DNA of 30,543 bases, from the NCBI GenBank assembly GCA_030145015.1, contig JAQYWI010000039.1:5681-36223 (forward strand), written 5' to 3'. The position numbers were made by a program, and so were the translations under genes. Position 1 is the stretch's first letter, and each line of letters starts with the position of its first letter. The DNA comes from Desulfobacterales bacterium (lineage in GTDB: Bacteria > Desulfobacterota > Desulfobacteria > Desulfobacterales > JAHEIW01). Under the pieces are notes generated by a model, which worked only from the letters and a program-made list of their open reading frames with translations, was not told where the DNA came from and ran no database searches. This document shows positions 17,690 to 24,937 of the stretch, piece after piece.

Positions 17690-18133
17690 TCATTTTTCTT
17701 TATCATTATCCAGCGGGCATTCCGCGGTTGTCGTCAACCGGTGGACGAGCTCGATAAGTTCTTCTGCTTCCAGCGGTTTCTCCAAATAAGCGCCGGGTTC
17801 CGGAACACCCTGCCACTGAGGCGTGTGTTGGAATTTTTGGTAAAATGAAAAGGTTTTTCTATCGATGGTTGACACCATGATAACGGGAATATTTTTGAGA
17901 TCTTGATCCTGTTTGATCTCGCGATACATCTGAATTCCGTCTTCTTTGGGGATCATCACGTCGAGGATAATTAGCGCAGGCTTTTCTCTTTTTGCTTTTT
18001 GTAAGCCCTCTGCTCTGTCGGCCGCATCGATCGTATGGTAGCCACAGTTTCCCAACAGATTGCATAGGAAAATTCGCAGATCCAATTCATCCTCGACGAT
18101 GAGTATTTTTTTTCTTTCTAATTCTGAGGACAA
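17690..18133 (-). CDS. Stand-alone receiver (CheY-like) protein, first gene of the Hdr operon
   Basis: This 147-residue protein is a single receiver domain: ILIVEDELD acid residues, phosphoacceptor Asp in IILDVMIPKEDG, Ser/Thr in MVSTI, and Lys in LEKPL. The loop between MVSTI and LEKPL is longer than usual. There is no output domain. I choose the TTG start at 18133: AGAGG lies 5 bases upstream, and the likely sigma54 transcription start is about 18197. The longer ATG start at 18199 would therefore fall at or before the 5' end of the mRNA. It is separated by about 25 bases from the coupled leader ORF. It could be a phosphate shuttle to or from the heme kinase and the receiver inside HdrA; that is inference. 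Confidence 0.8.
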   Translation of the reverse strand: MSSELERKKILIVEDELDLRIFLCNLLGNCGYHTIDAADRAEGLQKAKREKPALIILDVMIPKEDGIQMYREIKQDQDLKNIPVIMVSTIDRKTFSFYQKFQHTPQWQGVPEPGAYLEKPLEAEELIELVHRLTTTAECPLDNDKEK

Positions 18134-18208
18134 AATGACCTCTGTTGATTTAAAAGGATTGCAGAATAAAGTATGATAGATTTGAAAATGGCATTGCATA
18201 GATATAGA

Positions 18209-18223
18209 GCATAGAATGTGCCA
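18209..18223 (-). promoter_or_regulatory. Sigma54 (-24/-12) promoter of the Hdr/signalling operon
   Basis: The minus strand reads TGGCAC-ATTCT-ATGC, with GG and GC exactly 12 bases apart as in the sigma54 consensus; only the first T of TTGC differs. Transcription would start near 18197, leaving a leader of about 65 bases before the TTG start of the receiver gene. Confidence 0.72.
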
Positions 18224-18308
18224 GGAAGGATGAGATGTTAATTTTTGTATTGATTACAGTGAGTTAACTAAAAAGTCGCATTCATTCAATTCTTTCGTAG
18301 GGTTCATT

Positions 18309-18427
18309 TTGTTGCATTTATTTGCAACAATAAAAAAAAGATGATGTTCACAACTATACGTTAAATAAAGATTTTAATTGTATTCAGCGATGTTGTACAA
18401 CTTAAATTGCAACATATTATGCAACAG
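18309..18427. promoter_or_regulatory. Candidate enhancer sites (TGTTGCA/TGCAACA repeats) for a sigma54 activator
   Basis: TTGTTGCA-N6-TGCAACAA is a perfect inverted repeat at 18309-18330. The palindrome GTTGTACAAC is at 18392-18401, and further TGCAACA copies lie at 18408-18414 and 18420-18426. They are about 110-230 bases upstream of the predicted sigma54 start, the typical enhancer distance, and just downstream of the gene for a Fis-type activator. The remainder of the 440-base gap 18134-18573 is AT-rich and gene-free. Confidence 0.55.
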
Positions 18428-18538
18428 AAGACGTCTTCGATAGGTAGTTATTTTGCACCAGACAACCGGTGTCCGAAAGGAATAGAACGATGAAAGTGGC
18501 GTGAATTTAATGCGGTTGAATAGACCCAAAAAGCAAAA

Positions 18539-18558
18539 CAATTTCATCGAGGAAATTG
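18539..18558 (-). terminator. Terminator of the PAS-sigma54 activator gene
   Basis: On the minus strand CAATTTC-CTCGAT-GAAATTG is a 7-bp hairpin followed at once by TTTTGCTTTTT, 16 bases after the activator's stop codon. The stem is AT-rich but the U-tract is good. Confidence 0.5.
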
Positions 18559-18573
18559 AGACGGATGTTAAGT

Positions 18574-20319
18574 TCAAGGACTGATTCCATATTTTTTGAT
18601 CTTACGCCAAAGGGTGGAGCGGTCCATACCTAAAGCCTTTGCCGTCTTAGAGCGATGCCAGTTGTACCGCTCAAGCATGGCTATTATGTTATCACGCTCC
18701 TCCTTATCCGTAACATCGATATGCTTCAGGCTTCTCGGTGTTTGGGATTTGTGGACAGAGGAGTGTACTTGCAAATATTCAGGTAAATGTCTCGGCTTAA
18801 TGGTCTCTTTCTGGCAAATGATAAGGGTGTGTTCCAGAATATTTTCGAGCTCTCTCACATTGCCGGGATAATTATAGTTGAGCAAAATTTCCATCACTTT
18901 TTCAGAAACTTCCGGCTGCCGAGCGCCTCTGGCAGCGCACAGACGTCTTAAAATATGTCCGATCAGAATCGGCAGATCGACTTTTCGGTCTTTAAGTTCG
19001 GGAAGTGCGATTCGAAAGACATTCAGCCGATAATAGAGATCTTCTCTGAAAAGTCGCTTTTCGACCAGCTTCGCTAAGTTACGATTTGAAGCGGAAATGA
19101 TGCGTACGTTGACTTTAATCGTGTGACGACTGCCTAAACGATAAAATTCCTTATCTTCTAAGACTCTAAGAAGCTTGGCTTGTAATGCTAGAGGGAGATC
19201 ACCAATCTCATCCAGAAAAATGGTACCCGCGTTTGCTTCCTGGAAACGGCCGGTTTTGTCTCTTTCAGCTCCGGTGAAAGCTCCTTTAACATAGCCGAAT
19301 ATTTCCGATTCAAGCAGATTGTCCGGAATCGCGGCACAGTTCACTTTAACAAATGGTTTGTCGGATCTTTGACTGGCGGAATGGATGACTTTTGCCAACA
19401 AATCCTTACCCGTACCCGTGGCGCCTTCAATCAGGATAGTCGCATCGGTGCTCGCCACCACATTGATCATTTCGAAAATGTGTTGCATCCGCGACGATTT
19501 GCCGATCATATCATGAAACGTGTAGCGATCCTTCATGGCCTGCTTGAGCTGGAGGACCAGAGTAAGATCATGAAAAATCGTCAGTCCGCCGACCACGGTC
19601 CCTTTTTCATTTCGAAGCGCCATGTAGTTGGCTCTAATTGGAATGGTCACCCCATCTTTGGTCTTCATTTTTCCCATTGCGCTATTGCGGGATAGGCCAT
19701 CGACAATCGTATCTTTCAGGAGATTTACTTCCTGGGCACCTTCATCTTCGAATATGGCGGTACAGGAATCTCCTAAAATCTCACGGCGATTGTAACCGGA
19801 GATCTTCTCAGCTTCGGTATTAAAGAACGTAATGTGACCACTGCGATCAACGGTGAATATGCCGACGTCCAGGTTATCGAGGATAATCTTGAGACTTTGT
19901 TCTTCATAATGGATTCGATCAATGAGGTCGGCAATGGGAGAATGGTCCTGTAGAATAGTCATACATCCGACGATATGGTGGTCGGGTCCGAAAACCGATG
20001 AGGCCATCCGGGTTACGAAATGGGTGGCTTGGTCCTCATCCTGAATCTGGATGACCGGTTCGTCGGTACTTGGCATGCCAGCACCTTTGAATGGGCATTC
20101 GGCCAGACAAGGAACACCCACAAAAACTTCTCGGCAGTCTTTACCAATGGCTTCTATATCCTTCAACCCGATAAGTGCCTGGGCGCTAAGGTTCATCGAG
20201 GATACCTTTCGTTGCACGTTGACAGTAAATGCCCCGATATTTAATTCATCCATGATATGCAGCCACTGATCAGATGAGATATTGTTTCCGGGTTTATCGT
20301 TTATCATCTCATTAACCAA
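18574..20319 (-). CDS. PAS-PAS-AAA+-Fis sigma54 activator, probable regulator of the Hdr operon
   Basis: This 581-residue cytoplasmic regulator has two PAS domains (about 18-125 and 143-255), a sigma54-interacting AAA+ domain and a Fis-type helix-turn-helix at the C-terminus (SKTAKALGMDRSTLWRKIKK). The AAA+ domain shows the Walker A motif GATGTGKD (299-306), the GAFTGA loop (346-351), the Walker B segment FLDEIGDLP and RLNVFRI. The first PAS has Cys62, Cys71 and Cys75, which could bind a metal or cofactor. There is no receiver domain, so the PAS domains probably sense the signal. The gene starts 9 bases after the REC-PAS kinase stop codon, forming an operon with it. Its terminator is followed by the repeat sites and sigma54 promoter of the Hdr operon, which it most likely activates. 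Confidence 0.9.
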   Translation of the reverse strand: MVNEMINDKPGNNISSDQWLHIMDELNIGAFTVNVQRKVSSMNLSAQALIGLKDIEAIGKDCREVFVGVPCLAECPFKGAGMPSTDEPVIQIQDEDQATHFVTRMASSVFGPDHHIVGCMTILQDHSPIADLIDRIHYEEQSLKIILDNLDVGIFTVDRSGHITFFNTEAEKISGYNRREILGDSCTAIFEDEGAQEVNLLKDTIVDGLSRNSAMGKMKTKDGVTIPIRANYMALRNEKGTVVGGLTIFHDLTLVLQLKQAMKDRYTFHDMIGKSSRMQHIFEMINVVASTDATILIEGATGTGKDLLAKVIHSASQRSDKPFVKVNCAAIPDNLLESEIFGYVKGAFTGAERDKTGRFQEANAGTIFLDEIGDLPLALQAKLLRVLEDKEFYRLGSRHTIKVNVRIISASNRNLAKLVEKRLFREDLYYRLNVFRIALPELKDRKVDLPILIGHILRRLCAARGARQPEVSEKVMEILLNYNYPGNVRELENILEHTLIICQKETIKPRHLPEYLQVHSSVHKSQTPRSLKHIDVTDKEERDNIIAMLERYNWHRSKTAKALGMDRSTLWRKIKKYGISP

Positions 20320-20328
20320 ATGGCATCC

Positions 20329-21894
20329 TCATTCTTCTTTATTCGAGCCGGAAACAGGCAACTCGAGCATAAAAGCAGCCCCCGCTCCTGGCCGGCTCTC
20401 AACATTAACGCTGCCGTTGTGCCGCTCCATGATTCCGTAAACAGTGGAGAGACCGAGTCCTACGCCATATCCTTCGTTCTTGGTTGTGAAAAAGGGCTCG
20501 AAGATATGCGGCAGGTTTTCAGGGGAAATTCCCTGGCCCGAGTCTCGCACGGTAATAATCACCTTGCCGCTATTCCCATCCAAGCGGCTATTTAGCGTTA
20601 AATTCCCGCCATCCGGCATGGCATCGATGGCATTAAAAATGAGATTGATCACGCATTGTTGCAGCTGATTGAAATCGCCGGTGACGGGCGGTAAATTTGG
20701 TTTGATACTGGATTCAAGCCGGATGCTGCTCAACTCCAGTTTATGCTGGCTCAAGAGGATGCAGCGTTGCAAAAGCTCATCAATTCGGACTTGTCCAAAA
20801 GACGGCGGCGATATGCGCGAAAAACTAAGCAGACCGGATACGATCTGGGAGCAGCGGTTGGTTTCGTTTTCTACCAGGTCCAAATAGCGTTGGAATTTTT
20901 CTTTGCGATCTTCCAATAAAGAGCCTTGACGCAAAATTCGGCTCATCAGTCGCAAATAATTTAGAATTCCGGACAGCGGATTGTTAATTTCATGGACGAC
21001 GCTGGCGGCCAGTCTACCTAAGGACATCATTTTATCCTGGTGAAGGATGCGGGCTTGATCGGAAACTTCCCGTTCGAGTTTGCGGATTTCGCGTAGATCT
21101 CTGAAAAAGCAAACCAGCCCGTTTGCGCAATCTTGCTCGAACAGCAGGATGGCCGAAACCTGAACCGGTATTTCACGTCCGGAATTCTCCAACAAGCTAG
21201 TTTCGTAAAGAATCAACCGGTTTTTCCCACCGTAAGTATTACTCAACAACTCTTCTTTAAGGCGTGCAAGCTCCCCGGCAGGAAAGAATTGCTTTAAGGT
21301 CATCTTATGAAGAACTTCTTCTTTGGAAAAACCAAGCATCTGTTCCATGCACTGGTTATAGGTAACAACTGTATCGTTGTTATCGCATCCAAGGATACCA
21401 TCCATCGAGCTTTCAATAAGATTTCGTTGAAACGCAATGCTTTTTAGAAGTTCCTGGCTGGTTTCTGCTTTTTCCTTTTCCAGGAGGGCTGTGTAATCCT
21501 TGAGCTGCTTTCTGGAATTAAATCGCTCCCTGGCCCGCTTCAAAGCAAGAAACAGAGCCTCGTCGCTGATCGGTTTGGTAATGAAGTCTGAAGCGTCCAG
21601 CTGGAGGGCACGAATGGCAAGGTTCATCTCACCAAAAGCGGTGGCGACAATAACTTCGATATCCGGATATTTCTGCTTGATAGTTTCCAGTACCTGGAGC
21701 CCATCGATCCCTGGCATTCGGATATCCGTAATCACGATCTGGGGCGAAGTATCTTCACAGAGCTGGAGCCCCGTTTCACCGGCAGCTGCGGTATCGACGT
21801 TGTAGCCGGCATCCTGAAGGGCAATGTTCATTACCTCTCGGATATCTTCTTCATCGTCAATCAGGACGATTTGCCAAGAGGAAGATGCGGTCAT
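20329..21894 (-). CDS. REC-PAS-histidine kinase
   Basis: This 521-residue cytoplasmic protein starts with a receiver domain (about 8-125: DDEED acid residues, Asp in VITDIRMPGIDG, Lys in ITKPIS). A coiled segment (about 127-155), a PAS domain (about 160-275), HisKA with VVHEINNPLSGIL and a HATPase_c domain (INLIFNAIDAMPDG, RDSGQGIS, GVGLGLSTVYGI) follow. No membrane segment is seen. The architecture resembles the REC-kinase at the far end of the Hdr operon, but here a PAS domain is added and the H box is canonical. It is read with the downstream PAS-sigma54 activator, whose lack of a receiver means the link between them is not a simple phosphotransfer. The receiver may accept phosphate from another kinase such as the heme kinase. 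Confidence 0.88.
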   Translation of the reverse strand: MTASSSWQIVLIDDEEDIREVMNIALQDAGYNVDTAAAGETGLQLCEDTSPQIVITDIRMPGIDGLQVLETIKQKYPDIEVIVATAFGEMNLAIRALQLDASDFITKPISDEALFLALKRARERFNSRKQLKDYTALLEKEKAETSQELLKSIAFQRNLIESSMDGILGCDNNDTVVTYNQCMEQMLGFSKEEVLHKMTLKQFFPAGELARLKEELLSNTYGGKNRLILYETSLLENSGREIPVQVSAILLFEQDCANGLVCFFRDLREIRKLEREVSDQARILHQDKMMSLGRLAASVVHEINNPLSGILNYLRLMSRILRQGSLLEDRKEKFQRYLDLVENETNRCSQIVSGLLSFSRISPPSFGQVRIDELLQRCILLSQHKLELSSIRLESSIKPNLPPVTGDFNQLQQCVINLIFNAIDAMPDGGNLTLNSRLDGNSGKVIITVRDSGQGISPENLPHIFEPFFTTKNEGYGVGLGLSTVYGIMERHNGSVNVESRPGAGAAFMLELPVSGSNKEE

Positions 21895-21977
21895 TTGTTG
21901 TCCTCAATGGTTGTGGCGGTCATGATAGTGCAATCAATATCGGCTTTGTTTGTTAGATGATCATCCTTTATGCGCTT

Positions 21978-22006
21978 TTTATAGTTGGGAATAGAAATTG
22001 AAGCAA
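21978..22006 (-). promoter_or_regulatory. Sigma70-type promoter for the kinase-activator pair
   Basis: On the minus strand TTGCTT (22006-22001) and TATAAA (21983-21978) are separated by exactly 17 bases. Transcription would start near 21971, about 77 bases before the ATG at 21894. Confidence 0.5.
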
Positions 22007-22050
22007 CACTTTAAGCATATTTTTAAACATCGCGAATCATGCCAGTAAAG

Positions 22051-22089
22051 AAAATCGACCCTACAGACCTATTCCGCAGGGCCGATTTT
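22051..22089 (-). terminator. Intrinsic terminator after the second sigma54 activator
   Basis: As minus-strand RNA, AAAATCGGCCCT and AGGGTCGATTTT pair over 12 bp (one G-U wobble), followed by a U-rich tail (TTTTCTTT). It lies 87 bases after the activator's stop codon and upstream of the next gene's promoter. The plus strand has a mismatch at the same point, so the minus direction is favoured. Confidence 0.65.
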
Positions 22090-22175
22090 CCGTTGAGAGG
22101 GTATGAGGTGCATTATGGAGGTAAATGCCAAGTTCAAACCCCAATACACGAGAAAAGCAAATTTTATGCCACATT

Positions 22176-23558
22176 TTAGCTGTTGATTCTGCGCTGGGCC
22201 GTGATACCGTAGCGCTTCATTCGGTTCCAAACCGTGACACGTGTAACGCCTAAGATTTCAGCGGCTCTGGACTGGTTGCCACCGGTCTGTTCAAGCGCAT
22301 CAATCAGCTGTTGTTTCTTTTTTCCCGCACGGTTTAAAGGCGCTTTTTCCATGGTTTTCAAAGGCTTAGATCCCTGGTAGATGTCAGGCGGGAAATGATA
22401 CGGTTGGATCATGGGTTCCTGGCAGGTAACAAACGCGTACTCAAAGGCACTTCTGAGTTCCCGGATATTTCCGGGCCAGGAATACATCATTAACTGCTCC
22501 ATGGCCGCGGTGGTCATACCTTGGATATTTTTGTCGCTTTTTAGCTGGAGACGGCGAAAAAAAGATTCAGCCAGCAGCGGAATGTCACCCACGCGTTCTT
22601 TCAATGGCGGCACGGTGATCGGTATCACGTTAATCCGGTAAAAGAGATCCTTCCGGAAACCGCCCTGGTCAACCAGCTGCCTGAGATTACGGTTGGTGGC
22701 CGTGATGATTCTTACATCAACCTCAATGGATCTGTTGTCGCCCACGCGTTCAATGACTTTTTCTTCCAGCACCCGCAATAGTTTGACCTGGATGGTCAAG
22801 GGCAGGTCGCCGATTTCGTCCAGAAAAATATCACCGCCGCGGGCCGCTTCGAATCTGCCCTCGCGGCCCCTCACCGCTCCGGTGAAGGCGCCTTTTACGT
22901 GTCCGAAAAGTTCACTCTCCAGCAGGGATTCCGTCAAGGCGGCGCAGTTAACTTTGACGAAAGGTTTTCTTTTGCGCCCACTCATCTTGTGAATGGCACT
23001 GGCGACCAATTCTTTTCCGGTCCCGCTCTCGCCAAAGATAATCACCGGGGCATCCGATTGGGCGGCATTGGTGATAAGATCAAAGACCTGCTGCATGGAA
23101 GCTGAAGTCCCAAGTAATCCTTGAAAACCATTTTCCGATCTGAGCTCCCGCCGAAATGCCGCAATCTGGTTATCTTTTTCAACAATTTCAGTAATGTCTG
23201 TGACGGTTTCGACAGCCCCCATGACTTCACCGGAGGTGTCATGGAGAAGAGAAGCATTCTTTAGCACATGAATGTAACCGCCGTCTTTTCTCATGAAGGT
23301 ACACTTGCGCATATCCAGCTTTCCTGTTTTAAACAACGCGCACCAGTGATCACCCGACCCTTCAAATGCAATTTCACAGATATTGCAATTTAAAATAGAG
23401 CAAGGCTTGCCGATCATCTCATTGCTTGAATACCCGGATATTTTTTCAAGGGCCTTATTTGCGGAAACGATGGTTCCACCCGAATCTACAATCATGATCC
23501 CATCTTGGATTGTGTCTACAACTGTCTTCCAATACTGGTTTAACTCCTGTTCAAGCAT
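22176..23558 (-). CDS. Cys-rich PAS-AAA+-Fis sigma54 activator of the ORP-like cluster
   Basis: This 460-residue regulator has one PAS domain (about 8-125), a sigma54 AAA+ domain (Walker A GESGTGKE, GAFTGA loop, FLDEIGDLP, FYRINVIPI) and a C-terminal Fis-type helix-turn-helix (QSRAAEILGVTRVTVWNRMKR). The PAS domain holds Cys53, Cys58, Cys61, Cys73 and Cys86, with an NCNIC group, which may bind an iron-sulfur cluster or metal. It is divergent from the ORP-like genes, with 264 bases between. In Desulfovibrio vulgaris the orange-protein operons are controlled by sigma54 and an adjacent activator of this type; by position and architecture this protein is its probable counterpart. AGGGG precedes the ATG with somewhat long spacing. 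Redox sensing is inferred from the cysteines. Confidence 0.9.
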   Translation of the reverse strand: MLEQELNQYWKTVVDTIQDGIMIVDSGGTIVSANKALEKISGYSSNEMIGKPCSILNCNICEIAFEGSGDHWCALFKTGKLDMRKCTFMRKDGGYIHVLKNASLLHDTSGEVMGAVETVTDITEIVEKDNQIAAFRRELRSENGFQGLLGTSASMQQVFDLITNAAQSDAPVIIFGESGTGKELVASAIHKMSGRKRKPFVKVNCAALTESLLESELFGHVKGAFTGAVRGREGRFEAARGGDIFLDEIGDLPLTIQVKLLRVLEEKVIERVGDNRSIEVDVRIITATNRNLRQLVDQGGFRKDLFYRINVIPITVPPLKERVGDIPLLAESFFRRLQLKSDKNIQGMTTAAMEQLMMYSWPGNIRELRSAFEYAFVTCQEPMIQPYHFPPDIYQGSKPLKTMEKAPLNRAGKKKQQLIDALEQTGGNQSRAAEILGVTRVTVWNRMKRYGITAQRRINS

Positions 23559-23570
23559 TTAAATCACCCC

Positions 23571-23610
23571 TGTTAAATTTTAACATATGTTAATTTTTGT
23601 TTTTTAACAA
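23571..23610. promoter_or_regulatory. TTAACA palindromes: candidate activator-binding sites
   Basis: Three dyads are crowded here: TGTTAAA-T-TTTAACA (23571-23585), TTAACATATGTTAA (23580-23593) and TTGTT-N4-AACAA (23597-23610), with a TTTAACA copy just beyond. They lie about 190-230 bases upstream of the predicted sigma54 start and inside the likely 5' leader of the activator gene. They could serve both as enhancer and as an autorepression site. Confidence 0.5.
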
Positions 23611-23641
23611 TTTAACAGTGGTTTAGCAAGGTATTTTTTCA

Positions 23642-23647
23642 ATTATA
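23642..23647 (-). promoter_or_regulatory. Candidate -10 box of the divergent activator gene
   Basis: The minus strand has a perfect TATAAT at 23647-23642 but no good -35 box at 17 bases. Transcription from about 23635 would cross the TTAACA palindromes before reaching the activator ATG at 23558. Confidence 0.3.
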
Positions 23648-23772
23648 TAGGTAAGAGAAAGTATCGAAATCATATCGCCACACAGATGAGTACTATATAA
23701 CCTTTTGAAAACATTTATAATTTACCATTAGCAGGTTGGTATTTGGTTGAAAATACGAAGGTTCCCCGCCTT

Positions 23773-23788
23773 TGGCATCATGTTTGCT
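23773..23788 (+). promoter_or_regulatory. Sigma54 promoter of the ORP-like cluster
   Basis: TGGCAT-CATGT-TTGCT matches the -24/-12 consensus with GG and GC 12 bases apart and a full TTGC element. Transcription would start near 23799, about 24 bases before the TTG start of the first gene. Confidence 0.8.
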
Positions 23789-23822
23789 ATCATGCGAGGT
23801 AGATCACACTTGAGGTGTCTGA

Positions 23823-24065
23823 TTGGAAAAAAGCGCGCGACATAGACTTGATCTTCGAGGAGTCATCATTCCTTTTTCACTTCTGAAGGCGAGCCAGTTT
23901 TTTAAAATAATAAAGCCCGGCGAGTCACTGGAAATTTTGTGCAGTGATCCGGATATCCAAGAGGATCTTTTTAAGATATTGCCTAATTCTTCTTACGAAT
24001 TGACCTTGATGGAAGGGTTAGAAGACGACTGTTCTTTTCGAATTCAACTGAAAAAGAGCACTTAA
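23823..24065 (+). CDS. TusA/SirA-like small protein lacking the catalytic cysteine
   Basis: This 80-residue protein has the TusA-like fold signature: LDLRGVIIP near residues 9-17, then a helix (SLLKASQFFKII), a KPGESLEILCSD strand region and a C-terminal strand. In TusA the LRG segment is followed by a Cys-Pro-x-Pro motif that carries sulfur; here the position reads Ile-Pro-Phe-Ser, so sulfur transfer through that Cys is not possible. One Cys lies in LEILCSD and one in DDCSF. The TTG start is chosen because GAGG lies 7 bases upstream and the predicted sigma54 transcript begins just before. It is the first gene of the cluster, 16 bases before an ORP-like gene. A scaffold or regulatory role is possible. 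Confidence 0.6.
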   Translation: MEKSARHRLDLRGVIIPFSLLKASQFFKIIKPGESLEILCSDPDIQEDLFKILPNSSYELTLMEGLEDDCSFRIQLKKST

Positions 24066-24081
24066 AAAAGGAGACAAAATT

Positions 24082-24543
24082 ATGAAAGTAGCCGTCAGTT
24101 CATCCGGGAAAGATTTAAACGCTCAACTTGACCCCCGTTTTGGAAGGTGCAGCCATTTTTTAATTATTGAAACCGATAATATGAATGTTGAAGCATTCGT
24201 AAATGAAAATGCCTCTCTTGGAGGCGGCGCCGGCATTCAATCGGCCCAGTTTGTCGCTTCCCAAAAAGCTAAAGCCGTGATTACCGGAAATTGCGGGCCC
24301 AATGCCATGCAGACGTTTTCTGCCGCCGGCGTCCAGGTGTATGTTGGACAATCCGGAATAATTAAAGACATTGTGGAATCGTATAAAAATGGTGAGTTGA
24401 CACCCACTGCCGAAGCCAATACGCCCCTTCACGCCGGTATGGGCGGAATGGGTATGGGACGTGGCAAAGGCATGGGACGCGGCAGAGGAATGGGCCAAGG
24501 CGGTGTTATGGGAGGCAGAATAAAAACCAGGAAAGGCGTGTAG
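24082..24543 (+). CDS. NifX/ORP-family protein with a Gly-Met-rich tail
   Basis: This 153-residue protein belongs to the dinitrogenase iron-molybdenum cofactor family (NifX/NifB C-terminal/MTH1175 type) that includes the orange protein, which in Desulfovibrio holds a Mo-Cu-sulfide cluster. Residues 1-110 give the fold: MKVAVSSSGKDLNAQLDPRFGRCSHF, GGGAGIQSAQFVASQKAKAVITGNCGPNA and AAGVQVYVG. The remaining 40 residues are a low-complexity GMGMGRGKGMGRGRGMG tail. AAAAGGAGA precedes the ATG. It is followed after two bases by the CGGC gene. No nitrogenase genes are present, so a FeMo-cofactor role is unlikely; metal-cluster binding is inferred from the family. The Met and Gly tail could help bind copper, but this is speculative. 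Confidence 0.85.
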   Translation: MKVAVSSSGKDLNAQLDPRFGRCSHFLIIETDNMNVEAFVNENASLGGGAGIQSAQFVASQKAKAVITGNCGPNAMQTFSAAGVQVYVGQSGIIKDIVESYKNGELTPTAEANTPLHAGMGGMGMGRGKGMGRGRGMGQGGVMGGRIKTRKGV

Positions 24544-24545
24544 CC

Positions 24546-24890
24546 ATGGAAAAGGTAGCTATAGTCGGTTGCGGGGCTTACATGGACAGCGGATACGGCT
24601 GCCCCGGGGAGTGGCGCTGTCTTAAAGCAGCGGCACTTGGCGAAGGTAATTTTGAAAATCCATCTCAGGTTATCGCATTTGTTAAATGCGAATGTCCGGG
24701 CCGGACAATAGCTCCGAATTTAGGAATGGCCATGAACTTGACCGAAATCAAACCAGACAAGATTTACCTCAGTTCCTGCTTCGTTAATGCCAAGCCAGGA
24801 TGCCCATACACGGATGCCACTGAAATAGCCAAAATCCTAGAGGATAAAACAGAGGTAACGATAGTGCTGGGTACCCATAACTATCATTGA
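24546..24890 (+). CDS. CGGC-domain protein
   Basis: This 114-residue protein resembles the CGGC domain family, small cysteine-rich proteins thought to bind metal and common in anaerobes. Conserved cysteines appear in VGCGAY, GYGCPGEWRC, VKCECPGRT, LSSCFVNAKPGC. The CECPG segment stands where the family name motif CGGCPG is expected. The ATG comes two bases after the previous stop codon, without a strong ribosome site of its own, so translation is probably coupled. Position inside the ORP-like cluster suggests a role in metal-sulfur cluster assembly or sensing, but no enzyme activity can be assigned. Confidence 0.7.
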   Translation: MEKVAIVGCGAYMDSGYGCPGEWRCLKAAALGEGNFENPSQVIAFVKCECPGRTIAPNLGMAMNLTEIKPDKIYLSSCFVNAKPGCPYTDATEIAKILEDKTEVTIVLGTHNYH

Positions 24891-24937
24891 AGGTTTGAAC
24901 AAGGAATTTAAATCAATTCTAATATGGAGCCGTTCGT

